Shown: positions 16,571 to 25,642 of the stretch, piece after piece | Layout of the letters: the number at the start of each line of letters is the position of its first letter | How positions within the stretch are numbered: the stretch's first letter is position 1 | Source of the DNA: Arthrobacter sp. PAMC 25486 | GTDB lineage: Bacteria; Actinomycetota; Actinomycetes; Actinomycetales; Micrococcaceae | Assembly (NCBI RefSeq): GCF_000785535.1 | Contig: NZ_CP007595.1 | Span: 4,529,580 to 4,593,579, forward strand | Length of the DNA: 64,000 nt | Reading direction: 5' to 3' | The notes under the pieces: model-generated | Database searches by the model: none | Told to the model about the DNA's origin: nothing | The model's input: only the letters and a program-made list of their open reading frames with translations | Translations under genes and position numbers: made by a program

Positions 16571-18070
16571 ATGACAAACCTGGCCAGCATCGTTGGTGCC
16601 TCGGCACAACGGGACCCCTCGGGAGTCGCCATTAAATTGGATGACATTGAGATTTCCTTTGGAGCCTTGGAGGTGCTCAGCGCCAAGGTCGCTGCCCTGC
16701 TGGCCGAACGCGGTGTCAAGCAGGGAGACAGGGTCGCCCTGATCTCGCCCAACCTTCCCCAGATGCCGCCGATCTACTACGGAATCCTGCGCTACGGGGC
16801 CATTGTGGTGCCCCTGAATCCGCTGTTGAAGGCGAGGGAGGTGGAGTACCACCTGCGGGACTCCGGCGCCGTGCTGGCCTTTGCCTGGGAAGGGGTCATG
16901 GGCGAAGTCGCGGCTGGTGCTGCGGAGACCGGGACGGACATCATTCCCATCGATGCCGGATTCATGGCCCTGCTGGCACCGCTGGAGCCGCTCTCCGCCG
17001 TGTCGCCGGCCGAAAAGGACGACACTGCCGTCATTCTCTATACCTCAGGCACCACGGGCAAGCCCAAGGGTGCGGAGCTGACGCACGAGAACCTGCGCAG
17101 CAACGCCGAAGTGTCTGTCAGCCTGTTCAGCAGCCAGCCCGGGGACGTGATCTTTGGTGGGCTGCCGTTCTTCCACATCTTTGGCCAAACCTGCGCCCTG
17201 AACTCGGCAGTAATGGCCGGTGCCGCCGTGACGCTGCTGCCACGTTTTGACCCGGTCAAGGCGCTGGAGATCATCCAGCGTGACAAGGTCACCATCTTTG
17301 AAGGGGTGCCCAGCATGTACATTGCACTGCTGCGCGCGCCCGGCCGGGAAAACTATGACCTGAGCACGCTGCGCCTTGCCGCATCCGGCGGGTCTGCGCT
17401 GCCGGTGGAGATCCTGCACGAGTTTGAGACCACCTTCGACGCCACCCTGCTGGAAGGCTACGGCCTGTCCGAAACGTCCCCGGTGATTTCCTTCAACCAG
17501 GTGGACGGGATTCGCAAGGCCGGTTCCGTGGGCACTATGGTGGCCGGGTCTCAGATGAGGGTGGTCGATGATGCGGGGGCCGACGTCGAACCCGGTGCCG
17601 TGGGTGAGATCGCCGTTGCCGGACCCTATGTCATGAAGGGCTACTGGAACAATCCCGAGGCGACGGCCGCTGCCATCCCCGACGGCTGGTTTCGCACGGG
17701 AGACCTGGGCCGCCAGGACGAGGATGGTGTGTTCTTCATCGTGGACCGCAAGAAGGACATGATCCTGCGCGGCGGCTACAACATCTACCCGCGCGAGATT
17801 GAGGAAGTCCTGTACGAGCACCCTGCCGTGGCTGAGGCCGCCGTTCTTGGGAAGCCCGACGACGTCCACGGCGAAGAGATCTGTGCTGCGGTTGCGCTCA
17901 AGGACGGTGTGGCAGGTGCCGACGATCCGTCCGCGCTCATCGCTGACATCCAGGAGTTCGTCAAGGCCCGGGTTGCGGCGTACAAGTATCCGCGCCAGAT
18001 CATCATCATGGACGAGCTGCCCAAGGGGCCCACCGGCAAGATCCTCAAGCGAGAAATCACGGTTCCGTAG
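16571..18070 (+). CDS. Long-chain fatty acid-CoA ligase / AMP-dependent synthetase
   Basis: A 499-aa ANL-superfamily adenylating enzyme that activates a carboxylic acid to acyl-AMP and then acyl-CoA. Motifs in order: P-loop ILYTSGTTGKPKG (about 156-168), GYGLSETSPV (about 298-307), GWFRTGDLG, the hinge KDMILRGGYNIYPREIEEVL, and the catalytic Lys region PKGPTGKILKREI near the C-terminus. GGAG is six bases before the ATG. Stands alone. Chain length or substrate type cannot be assigned; fatty acyl is the usual annotation. Confidence 0.93.
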   Translation: MTNLASIVGASAQRDPSGVAIKLDDIEISFGALEVLSAKVAALLAERGVKQGDRVALISPNLPQMPPIYYGILRYGAIVVPLNPLLKAREVEYHLRDSGAVLAFAWEGVMGEVAAGAAETGTDIIPIDAGFMALLAPLEPLSAVSPAEKDDTAVILYTSGTTGKPKGAELTHENLRSNAEVSVSLFSSQPGDVIFGGLPFFHIFGQTCALNSAVMAGAAVTLLPRFDPVKALEIIQRDKVTIFEGVPSMYIALLRAPGRENYDLSTLRLAASGGSALPVEILHEFETTFDATLLEGYGLSETSPVISFNQVDGIRKAGSVGTMVAGSQMRVVDDAGADVEPGAVGEIAVAGPYVMKGYWNNPEATAAAIPDGWFRTGDLGRQDEDGVFFIVDRKKDMILRGGYNIYPREIEEVLYEHPAVAEAAVLGKPDDVHGEEICAAVALKDGVAGADDPSALIADIQEFVKARVAAYKYPRQIIIMDELPKGPTGKILKREITVP

Positions 18071-18100
18071 CGCTCGCAGGCAAGCGGCCATACACCCCCC

Positions 18101-18296
18101 TGCCGAGGTGTGAGTTCGCGCCCTCTCCCAAATGCGACGGCGTGAGGCACCTTGGTCGCCTAGGACACCTCCCGCCGTCGTAATTCAGGCGGTATGGAGG
18201 TGCTCGCGGTAGGGCGTGATGTCACACCTCGGCAGAAGCGCAGGGCGTGATGTCACACCTCGGCAGAAGCGCAGGGCGTGATGTCACACCTCGGCG
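18101..18296. repeat. Three 31-bp direct repeats plus an inverted partial copy
   Basis: AGGGCGTGATGTCACACCTC starts at 18211, 18242 and 18273, giving a 31-bp unit repeated three times; the third copy is cut short. A diverged inverted copy lies at 18101-18124 (TGCCGAGGTGTGAG, then a GCGCCCT end). The inverted and direct copies can pair to form a large stem between the convergent acyl-CoA ligase and SIMPL genes. This suggests a terminator built from repeats, or a REP-like palindromic element. Confidence 0.8.
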
Positions 18297-18315
18297 GGAA
18301 GGGGCGGGGGTGGGG

Positions 18316-18954
18316 TTAGCTCAGCAGCCAGGTGGCCTGGACGGCAATCGTGACATCGCTTTGGCCGGGCGCGATCTCCATGGCACTGTCGACGGACATG
18401 GCGGCGCGGGCCATCATGGGGCGAGGTCCGCCCTGGGGTGCATTGACTTCGACGACGCCGGACACCTCACCAAGGGAGCATCCGGCCAGGCTGGCGTACA
18501 GCTCGGCGGCCCGGAGGGCGTCGGCCCAGGCGGCTATACGTGCCGCATCCTGCGCTTGTGATGGGTCGCTGACCACCGGGGTGAGCCCGTTCAGTCGGAC
18601 GTTGTTGTTTCCGGTGTCCACTATGGCGCCGATGATCTCCTCGGTGTCCTTCCCGTAGCCTAGTGGGACGGTCAGCGTGCTGGAGACGGTGTAACCGGTG
18701 ACGATGGTGCCGCTCCCTTCCTGCCAGCGGGTGTCGACGCGCACATCCAGTGACGTTGAACTGATGGAGTGCTGCTCAACACCCTTGGAGAGCAGGGTGG
18801 CGGTGACGGCGTTGACTGCCACGCTGGCCTTGGAGTAGGCGTCTCGCACCGTGGGCTGGGAGGCCTCGATGCCGATGTTGATGTTGAAGTGGTCGGGGGC
18901 TGCCTGGGCGGTGCCTTGTCCTGTGACGGTAATGGAGCGGGCTGATTCACTCAT
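18316..18954 (-). CDS. SIMPL (DUF541) domain protein
   Basis: A 212-aa protein covering the whole SIMPL domain: RSITVTGQGTAQAAPDHFNI at the start, a central SISSTSLDVR...GYTVSSTLTVPL strand region and a C-terminal VTIAVQATWLL strand. No signal peptide is visible, so it is probably cytosolic or secreted by another route. Function is poorly defined for the family. The start lies three bases after the stop of the HEAGH-motif gene, so it appears to be last in a minus-strand operon of five genes. Confidence 0.88.
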   Translation of the reverse strand: MSESARSITVTGQGTAQAAPDHFNINIGIEASQPTVRDAYSKASVAVNAVTATLLSKGVEQHSISSTSLDVRVDTRWQEGSGTIVTGYTVSSTLTVPLGYGKDTEEIIGAIVDTGNNNVRLNGLTPVVSDPSQAQDAARIAAWADALRAAELYASLAGCSLGEVSGVVEVNAPQGGPRPMMARAAMSVDSAMEIAPGQSDVTIAVQATWLLS

Positions 18955-18957
18955 TGA

Positions 18958-19452
18958 TCAGTTCCTTGTCTGTGATGTTGGGTGCTTCGTTGGCGTTGCT
19001 GAGGTTTGGGGCTTGAAAAATTGCAGCCGGGCGATCGCGGGCAGCTCGCGATAGCCACCCAGTGCAAGTCCTGCGTTGCGTTCAAAGAAGTTCCGGCTGC
19101 CGGGATCCCCGGTCCGCCACCACGAGTAGGCGGCGCAGGCAAAGTACAGCGGCAGGAATGGCAGGCCCAGGCACCACGCGTATTGCGTGGCGTGCCCGGC
19201 CTCGTGGGCCAGCAGGTCCGGACGGGAGTCGATGAAGGCTCGCTCGGCGCGGTAGAACACCACATTGCCCACGGTGAAGGCGCCGGCCAGTGGTAGTTTC
19301 GGCTGGTAGTCGGTGCCTAGCAGCAGCCCTCGAGGTCCCTTCTGAACCGGGGTGCGTGTCAGCGCCGCAAGCAGCAAGCCGGCCGCGGTGGACAGATTGA
19401 GGGCATTGGCGACGGCCCGGAAGCGCTCCGCCCTGGTCAAGGGCGCTTTCAC
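18958..19452 (-). CDS. Small HEAGH-motif protein, probable membrane-associated metallopeptidase-like
   Basis: A 164-aa protein containing LLAHEAGHATQYA (about residues 80-92). This HExxH-type zinc signature is followed by a hydrophobic stretch LGLPFLPLYFACAAYSWW and a late ERNAGL that could supply the third ligand. A hydrophobic segment lies near residues 18-32. The GTG start overlaps the stop of the preceding lipoprotein gene (GTGA), with AGGA nine bases upstream. The protein is short for a peptidase, and the motif resembles the DUF4157-type 'peptidase-like' proteins. Proteolysis is not proven. Confidence 0.7.
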   Translation of the reverse strand: MKAPLTRAERFRAVANALNLSTAAGLLLAALTRTPVQKGPRGLLLGTDYQPKLPLAGAFTVGNVVFYRAERAFIDSRPDLLAHEAGHATQYAWCLGLPFLPLYFACAAYSWWRTGDPGSRNFFERNAGLALGGYRELPAIARLQFFKPQTSATPTKHPTSQTRN

Positions 19453-19964
19453 GGAGCGGCGTCCTTGGCCGGCACGGGTTCCGTCCGGGTCACTGTGAGT
19501 GTTACCAACGCCGCCGCTGTGCCTGGTTTGGAATGGTCGCAGGAGTCCAAGGGCCACTGGATGTTGATTGCCTGCCCCGCAGCATTGATGAGCCAGATGC
19601 TGGGCAGGATCTCACCGTAGTCCAGACAGCTTGCCGGGCCGCGCTCGCTGGACTCGGCGAGTGCCGCCAGAAGCGGGGCGTAGTCGCCGGTCAGGTGGTC
19701 TTCACTCAACTTGTTGTTCATGGACTCCAGCATGCAGCGGACCACCTCAGCCGTGACAAAACCATCCGGCACCCGGCCCTTGAGCAGCGCGGCAGGCCCG
19801 GTGGAGGTGGCCTCCCAGCCGGTTGCCGTGGAACAGTCGACGGCGGGCTGCAGCGCAGCAGGTTCCGGCAGGTATTGCTCGGGGGAGACATCGGGGGAGG
19901 TACAGGACGTGAGCAGCAGCGCACCCGCTGCCAGGACCAGGGCTGCTACCCGACGGCGTGTCAT
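19449..19964 (-). CDS. Lipoprotein, paralogue C of a tandem family
   Basis: A 171-aa predicted lipoprotein with signal peptide and lipobox AGALLLTSC near residue 20. The mature part is shared with the two neighbouring paralogues: EPAALQPAVDC, GRVPDGFVTAEVVRC, DYAPLLAALAESSERG and ILPSIWLINAAGQAINIQWP. Conserved Cys residues suggest disulphides. No known domain recognised. It overlaps the previous gene by four bases (ATGA) and the next by four (GTGA), so the operon is tightly coupled. Confidence 0.82.
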   Translation of the reverse strand: MTRRRVAALVLAAGALLLTSCTSPDVSPEQYLPEPAALQPAVDCSTATGWEATSTGPAALLKGRVPDGFVTAEVVRCMLESMNNKLSEDHLTGDYAPLLAALAESSERGPASCLDYGEILPSIWLINAAGQAINIQWPLDSCDHSKPGTAAALVTLTVTRTEPVPAKDAAP

Positions 19965-20543
19965 GTGCCCGGTCCCGGATTTGGCAGCACCTGGGTGTCC
20001 ACGACCCTCAGCGCGTCGATAGCTTCCTGCGTGTCCGGTTTGCCGAACGTCATGCCGCAGGTATCGGTGGGCCACTCCACCTGCACTGCGTCCCCTGCGG
20101 CATTGACCAGCCACAGGCCCAACCGCAACTCCATAATGGCTGGGCAAACGGTATTCGCTTCCCCCCTTTTCGCTGGGTTGGTCCAAAGCTGCAAGCAAGG
20201 CTGTGAAGTCGCTATTGAGCTCTTCTTGCGAAATGGTCTGCCCGCCATTCTCACCGGCCGGACCTGGCCGGCAGACAAATATCTTCTCAGGCACAAATCC
20301 CTTCGGTACCGATCCCATCAGCGGTGACGGCGCCGGGGGAGTTTCGGGGCCGTTGGGCCAGCTGTCGTTTACGGACAGCAGGCAGTCAACTTTTTGCTGC
20401 ACCACGGCAGGTTCCAGATAATACTGGCTCACCTTGCCGGTGAAGATGGTGCACCCTGACAACGCCGCCGATGAGAACAGTGCGAGGCATGCCAGCAACA
20501 CGCTTGCACGTGGGCGACGCTTCGCAGGGGAGAGGGCGGCCAT
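19961..20543 (-). pseudogene. Lipoprotein, paralogue B, frameshifted at a six-G run
   Basis: The 5' part encodes a normal signal peptide with lipobox SSAALSGC and a mature region like its neighbours (PEKIFVCRPG, DFTALLAALDQPSEKG). At about 20161-20167 the frame changes; the rest (EANTVCPAIMELRLGLWLVNAAGDAVQVEWP to PNPGPGT) continues in another frame and ends at 19961. The join lies in GGGGGG on the coding strand. Removing one G restores a full-length protein matching its paralogues. It may be an inactivated gene, a phase-variable gene or an assembly error. Confidence 0.75.
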
Positions 20544-20545
20544 GG

Positions 20546-21154
20546 CTACTGCCCGGACCCCGGCACAACCTTGGTGTCAACCACTGTCAAGGCATCGATG
20601 GCTTTTTGCGTGTCCGGCTTGCCGCTGGCCTGCCGGCATTCAGTGGTGGGCCAGGCAGCATCGAGGGCCTCCCCGTCGGCGTTGACGAGCCAAAGGACAG
20701 GGATGGTTTCTAGAACCGCCCTACAAGCCACTTGTTCGCCATCGGCACGGTCGCTGGGCACGGCGAGGGCGGCCAGCAGCGGGGCGAAGTCACCGTGCAG
20801 CTCCTGCTGCTGGACAACCTGCTTGGTAGTGCCGTCCACCTCAGCCATGTCAGAGCGGCAGAGGAACACCTTTTCCACCACAAAATCCGCTGGAACGCTT
20901 CCCCGGGGCTTGGCAGGATAGCTGATGTCCGAGTTGCTGGGGAAATCGTCCAAAGACACCGGGCACTCAATGCCCTTCTGCAGCGTGGCCGGTACCGGCA
21001 CAAACGCGGTGATGGTTGGCGCTTCCAAGGTGGGGGAAGGTGCAGGCTCTGCAGCGGTGCAACCGCCCAGCGCCGCAGACGGGACCAGCGCAAGGCAGGC
21101 CAACAGCGGCAGGCGGAAGGCCGGCGTCGTACGCTTAAAGCAAGGAGTGACCAT
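20546..21154 (-). CDS. Lipoprotein, paralogue A of a tandem family
   Basis: A 202-aa predicted lipoprotein. Hydrophobic signal LPLLACLALVPSAALGGC ends in a lipobox. The mature part contains LQKGIECPVSLDD, SVPADFVVEKVFLCRSD, DFAPLLAALAVPSDR, ETIPVLWLVNADGEALDAAWP and a C-terminal KPDTQKAIDALTVVDTKV shared with paralogue B. The ATG at 21152-21154 lacks a ribosome site, but TACGCT lies seven bases upstream, suggesting a leaderless first gene of the operon. Function unknown. Confidence 0.82.
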   Translation of the reverse strand: MVTPCFKRTTPAFRLPLLACLALVPSAALGGCTAAEPAPSPTLEAPTITAFVPVPATLQKGIECPVSLDDFPSNSDISYPAKPRGSVPADFVVEKVFLCRSDMAEVDGTTKQVVQQQELHGDFAPLLAALAVPSDRADGEQVACRAVLETIPVLWLVNADGEALDAAWPTTECRQASGKPDTQKAIDALTVVDTKVVPGSGQ

Positions 21155-21305
21155 GAGCGTTAGCGTAACAAGGCGGGCACGGAAATGGGTCGCGAAGCGG
21201 TAAAGAGTTGGGTTCAATTGGGGCAGGCGCCGTCAACTAGACTGGTTGAGGCGGGAGGAGCTACCCCGCCGCTTACTCGCACACGAGCTTAGGTAAAAAC
21301 TGTAG

Positions 21306-22400
21306 ATGTCTGAAATGCCCCAAAAGACGGCAGAGATGCCCGAACCAACCACCGAACCCGCAACGGTCCCGGATCCCCTTGACGAAGCCGCCATCGGTGC
21401 CGCCGTCGAGCACGCGCTCGCAGCCATTGCCGCCGCAGCCACCCTGGACGAGCTGAAGACCGCGCGGCTGGCGCACACCGGTGAAAAGTCGCCGCTGAGC
21501 CTGGCCAACCGCGAAATCGGCGGGCTCGCCAAGGAATTCAAGGCCGCCGCCGGCAAGATCATGGGCGCCTCGCGCGGCCGGGTCGCCAAGGCGCTCGCAG
21601 CCCGCACCGAGGTGCTCGAGGCCGAGGACGCCGCACGCATCCTCGTCGAGGAAACCGTTGACGTGACCGCTGCCCCGCGCCGCCGCCGCGCCGGTGCCCG
21701 CCACCCGCTGTCCACGCTGCAGGACCGCGTCTGCGACATCTTCGTGGGCATGGGCTGGGAAATCGCCGAGGGCCCGGAGCTGGAATCCGAGTGGTTCAAC
21801 TTTGACGCACTGAACTTTGCGCCGGACCACCCGGCCCGCGAAATGCAGGACACCTTCTTCGTGGAGCCGCCCGAAGCGCACCTGCTGCTGCGCACGCACA
21901 CCTCACCGGTGCAGGTCCGCTCCATGCTGGAACGCGAGCTGCCGATCTACGTGCTGTGCCCCGGCAAGGTGTTCCGCACCGACGAGCTCGACGCCACGCA
22001 CACGCCCGTGTTCCACCAGTTCGAGGGCCTGGCCATCGACAAGAAGCTGTCCATGGCGGATCTGCGCGGCACGCTGGAGCACTTTGTCCAGCAGATGTTC
22101 GGTGCGGAAGCCATCGTGCGGATGCGTCCGAACTTCTTCCCCTTCACCGAGCCGTCCGCCGAGATGGACATCTGGCACCCGGGCGCCAAGGGCGGCCCGC
22201 GCTGGATCGAGTGGGGCGGCTGCGGCATGGTCAACCCGAACGTACTCCGCGCCGCCGGCATCGACCCGGACGAATACTCAGGATTTGCCTTCGGCATGGG
22301 CATCGAGCGGGCGCTGATGTTCCGCAACGAAGTGTCCGACATGCACGACATGATCGAGGGCGACGTACGATTCAGCGAACACTTTGGGATGGAGATCTAA
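21306..22400 (+). CDS. pheS: Phenylalanine-tRNA ligase alpha subunit
   Basis: A 364-aa class II aminoacyl-tRNA synthetase subunit; with PheT it forms an alpha2-beta2 enzyme that charges tRNA-Phe. A coiled N-terminal region (about 1-115) is followed by the catalytic core: RHPLSTLQDRVCDIF, motif 2 FRTDELDATHTPVFHQ and motif 3 GFAFGMGIERALM. The N-terminus has about 20 extra residues rich in Pro, Thr and Glu. It sits five bases before pheT. Confidence 0.97.
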   Translation: MSEMPQKTAEMPEPTTEPATVPDPLDEAAIGAAVEHALAAIAAAATLDELKTARLAHTGEKSPLSLANREIGGLAKEFKAAAGKIMGASRGRVAKALAARTEVLEAEDAARILVEETVDVTAAPRRRRAGARHPLSTLQDRVCDIFVGMGWEIAEGPELESEWFNFDALNFAPDHPAREMQDTFFVEPPEAHLLLRTHTSPVQVRSMLERELPIYVLCPGKVFRTDELDATHTPVFHQFEGLAIDKKLSMADLRGTLEHFVQQMFGAEAIVRMRPNFFPFTEPSAEMDIWHPGAKGGPRWIEWGGCGMVNPNVLRAAGIDPDEYSGFAFGMGIERALMFRNEVSDMHDMIEGDVRFSEHFGMEI

Positions 22401-22404
22401 GTAC

Positions 22405-24948
22405 GTGCGTATTCCACTGACTTGGCTGCGCGAGTACGCGCAGGTACCGGCTGGCGCAACAGCCGAAGATGTAATGACCGACCTGGTCAAGGTTGGCTTT
22501 GAAGAAGAGGACGTGCACCGTCCGCTCGATGAGATCAGCGGCCCCATTGTGGTGGGCCAGGTCCTGTCCAAGGAGCCCGAGGCACAGTCCAACGGCAAGA
22601 CCATCAACTGGTGCACTGTCCGGGTGGTTCCCGAGGGTGCCGAGCAGACCCTTTCCATTGAGGGCATCGACCCCTCCGGTGTGCAGGGAATTGTCTGCGG
22701 TGCGCACAACTTCGAGGTGGGGGACAAGGTGGTTGTGACCCTGCCCGGCGCCGTGCTGCCCGGGGACTTCCGCATCACCCCGCGCAAGACCTACGGCCAC
22801 GTCTCCGCCGGCATGATCGCCTCCGTGCGCGAGCTCGGCATCGGCGAGGACCACGACGGCATCCTGGTGCTCTCCACCCTGGGCCTTGACCCGGAACTAG
22901 GCACCGATGCCCTGGCCCTGCTGGGCCTTGACGACGAAGCCGCCGAAATCAACGTCACCCCCGACCGTGGCTACGCGTTCAGCATCCGCGGCGTGGCCCG
23001 CGAATATGCGCACGCCACGGACAGCGTGTTCACGGACCCGGCCTCGCTGGTGACCGTGACCGCCCCTGAAGGTGGGGGACACGCCGTCGAGCTTGCCGAC
23101 GGGGCGCCGATCTACGGCAAGCCCGGCTGCGACCGCTTTGTGGCCCGCACCGTGACCGGAATTAACGCAAGCGTGCCAACCCCGCCGTGGATGTCCTCGC
23201 GCCTGCGCCTGGCCGGGATCCGCTCCATCTCCCTGCCCGTGGACATCTCCAACTACGTCATGCTGGAGCTCGGTGCGCCGCTGCACTTCTACGACGCCGA
23301 CAAGCTTTCCGGCACGATTGTGGTGCGCCGCGCCGCCGCCGGTGAAACGCTGGCCACCCTTGACGGGAAGGTCCGCAAGCTCGACGCCGAGGACCTGCTC
23401 ATCACCGATTCCTCGGGTCCGATTGGCATTGCCGGAGTCATGGGCGGGGCCTCCACCGAGGTCACCTCCGACACCGCGAACGTCCTGGTTGAGGCCGCGC
23501 ACTTTGAGGAAATCTCGATTGCCCGTTCGCGCCGCCGCCACAAGCTGCCCTCCGAGGCGTCCAAGCGTTTCGAGCGCGGCGTTGACCCGATGGTGGCCGA
23601 CATTGCCGCCCAGCGCGCCGTGAACCTGCTGGTTGAGCTGGCCGGCGGCACCGAGTCTGCGGCGTCCACCGACGTTGGCACGCCTGCGGTTGCAGCGCCT
23701 GTGTTCCTGCCTTCCGGCTTCACCTCGGCCCGGATCGGCATCGAATTCACGCAGTCCCAGATCATGGGCTCGCTGACGGATTTGGGTGCGGACGTCGAGA
23801 AGGTCGACGGCGGATATTCCGTCACAGCCCCGAGCTGGCGCCACGATTTGGTCACCAAGGAGGACCTGACGGAAGAGGTCGCCCGCCTTGTCGGCTACGA
23901 CCTCATCCCGTCCACGCTGCCCACGGCACCTCCGGGCCGCGGCTACTCACGGGTGCAGCAGCAGCGCCGCCGCGTGGTCCAGGCCCTCGCGGACTCCGGC
24001 CTGACCGAGATCCTGGCGTACCCGTTCGTGTCGAAGGTTTCCAACGACACCTTTGGTGTGGCCGAGGTCGGTGCCGCGCGCTCCGCCGTGAAGCTGGCAA
24101 ACCCGCTCAGCGAGGAGTTCGGCTTCCTGCGGACCTCCGTGCTGCCGGGCCTGATCGAGATTGCCAAGCGCAACCACTCGCGCGGCTTCCACGACCTGGG
24201 GCTCTTCGAATCCGGTCTGGTGTTCCTGCCGTCGGATTCCATGGGCACCGCGTCCATCCCGCCGTTGGGTGTCAAGCCGTCCGACGATGTCTTGGATGCT
24301 TTGTACGCTGGCATCCCGTACCAGCCGCTCACCATTGCCGCCGTGTTCACGGGCAAGGATTCCCCGGCTGCACCCGCACATGCACCGCGTGCCTGGGACT
24401 GGGCCGATGCGATTGACGCTGCCCGCCTGGTGGCCGATGTGGTGGGTGTGGAACTTGTGGTGTCGCAGGGCTCACACCAGGCGTTCCACCCGGGACGTGC
24501 CGCCGAGCTGACGCTGCGCAACGGCGAGGTTGTCGGCTACGCTGGCGAACTGCACCCGAAGCTGCTGGCCGAGCTGCACATGCCGGCCCGCTCCGTGGCC
24601 ATGGAGATCAATGCGGACAAGGTCTTCGCCGCTGCGGCCGACGTCATTGTGGCCAAGCCGATCTCCACGTTCCCGGTGGCAACCCAGGACGTTGCCTTGG
24701 TGGTTCCCGCAGAGATTCCGGCACATGACGTGCTGGAAACCCTGCGCGAAGGAGCCGGCGAGCTGCTCGAAGACGTGGCCTTGTTTGACGAGTACCAGGG
24801 CGCTGGCATTCCCGAGGGACGTAAGTCGCTGGCCTTCGGCCTGCGCTTCCGTGCCGCCGACAGGACCCTGACGGCCGATGAGGCATCGGCAGCCCGGGCA
24901 TCCGCCGTCGAACTTGCTGCCGAAAGGTTCGGCGCCACCCAGCGCTGA
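22405..24948 (+). CDS. pheT: Phenylalanine-tRNA ligase beta subunit
   Basis: An 847-aa protein. Domains in order: tRNA-binding OB domain (about 40-155), B3/B4 editing domain (about 210-390, with SLPVDISNYVMLELG), B5 domain (about 425-500, with SQIMGSLTDLGADVE), a core catalytic-like domain and the C-terminal ferredoxin-fold anticodon-binding domain (PISTFPVATQDVALVVP to the end). It starts with GTG, ten bases after GGAG. A long perfect hairpin ends the transcript. Confidence 0.97.
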   Translation: MRIPLTWLREYAQVPAGATAEDVMTDLVKVGFEEEDVHRPLDEISGPIVVGQVLSKEPEAQSNGKTINWCTVRVVPEGAEQTLSIEGIDPSGVQGIVCGAHNFEVGDKVVVTLPGAVLPGDFRITPRKTYGHVSAGMIASVRELGIGEDHDGILVLSTLGLDPELGTDALALLGLDDEAAEINVTPDRGYAFSIRGVAREYAHATDSVFTDPASLVTVTAPEGGGHAVELADGAPIYGKPGCDRFVARTVTGINASVPTPPWMSSRLRLAGIRSISLPVDISNYVMLELGAPLHFYDADKLSGTIVVRRAAAGETLATLDGKVRKLDAEDLLITDSSGPIGIAGVMGGASTEVTSDTANVLVEAAHFEEISIARSRRRHKLPSEASKRFERGVDPMVADIAAQRAVNLLVELAGGTESAASTDVGTPAVAAPVFLPSGFTSARIGIEFTQSQIMGSLTDLGADVEKVDGGYSVTAPSWRHDLVTKEDLTEEVARLVGYDLIPSTLPTAPPGRGYSRVQQQRRRVVQALADSGLTEILAYPFVSKVSNDTFGVAEVGAARSAVKLANPLSEEFGFLRTSVLPGLIEIAKRNHSRGFHDLGLFESGLVFLPSDSMGTASIPPLGVKPSDDVLDALYAGIPYQPLTIAAVFTGKDSPAAPAHAPRAWDWADAIDAARLVADVVGVELVVSQGSHQAFHPGRAAELTLRNGEVVGYAGELHPKLLAELHMPARSVAMEINADKVFAAAADVIVAKPISTFPVATQDVALVVPAEIPAHDVLETLREGAGELLEDVALFDEYQGAGIPEGRKSLAFGLRFRAADRTLTADEASAARASAVELAAERFGATQR

Positions 24949-24988
24949 CCTCTGGTGCCAACCGGTCCGGCCCTGCAGCCTGATTGAT

Positions 24989-25056
24989 AAATGCGCCCGC
25001 TCCCCATAAATGCGCCCCGTCCAACGGGCGCATTTATGGGGAGCGGGCGCATTTTT
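24989..25056 (+). terminator. 29-bp perfect hairpin with T run after pheT
   Basis: Arms 24989-25017 and 25026-25054 are perfectly complementary over 29 bases around an 8-base loop, with TTTTT at 25052-25056. Each arm contains AAATGCGCCC twice, so smaller hairpins are also possible. It is the terminator of pheST. Confidence 0.88.
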
Positions 25057-25114
25057 CCAGTAGTGTTTGACCGCCACCCTCGGGGCCTTTCCTGCTGCCC
25101 ACGCATACTGAGGC

Positions 25115-25555
25115 ATGGACATTAATCCGGTGGTGCACCGTTGGAAGTTCGCGGCTGCCCTTGCAACTTGTGTGGCAGTGGTGGTGGCACTGACCGCGTG
25201 CGGAGGCCCCGCGCCACCGGCCGGCAGCCAGCCGTCGGCAGGGTCAGGGGATCCCGGTCAATGGCAACTCCTTGACCCAAGCGAGGTTACGCCTGAGGCC
25301 ATCACCCTGCAGCTGGGTGTCTCCCGGGTGGGCTGCGCCGGAGGGGCAACAGGGGAAGTGTTAAAACCGCAGGTGACATTCGAGGGTGGCCGGATCATCA
25401 TCCAGACCGACGTCGCCCCGTTGCCCGAGGGTGCCTACACGTGCCAAAGCAACGACCTTGTTCCCATCACGGTGGAACTCCAGGAGCCCGTGGGAAACCG
25501 GGAACTGCTCGATGCCCGCTGCTTGGACAGCAACAATTGGACAGCAACAACCTGA
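25115..25555 (+). CDS. Small predicted lipoprotein
   Basis: A 146-aa protein with a hydrophobic signal (FAAALATCVAVVVALTAC) ending in a lipobox Cys at about residue 29, followed by a Pro/Ser/Gly linker. The mature part has four Cys residues (VGCAGG, YTCQSN, ARCLDS and others) and beta-rich sequence VTFEGGRIIIQTDV. No domain recognised. GAGG is close to the ATG. Stands alone between the pheST terminator and an opposing small gene. Confidence 0.7.
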   Translation: MDINPVVHRWKFAAALATCVAVVVALTACGGPAPPAGSQPSAGSGDPGQWQLLDPSEVTPEAITLQLGVSRVGCAGGATGEVLKPQVTFEGGRIIIQTDVAPLPEGAYTCQSNDLVPITVELQEPVGNRELLDARCLDSNNWTATT

Positions 25556-25642
25556 GCAACACTTATTGCACGGACGGCGGAGTACGCTGGAGCCCGTGAG
25601 CTTGCCTATGGCCTTGGGGGCTGGAGCCCGCGGCGCCCGCGA

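Noticed and set aside
18211-18296. CRISPR array
   Set aside because: The 31-bp units are contiguous direct repeats without variable spacers.
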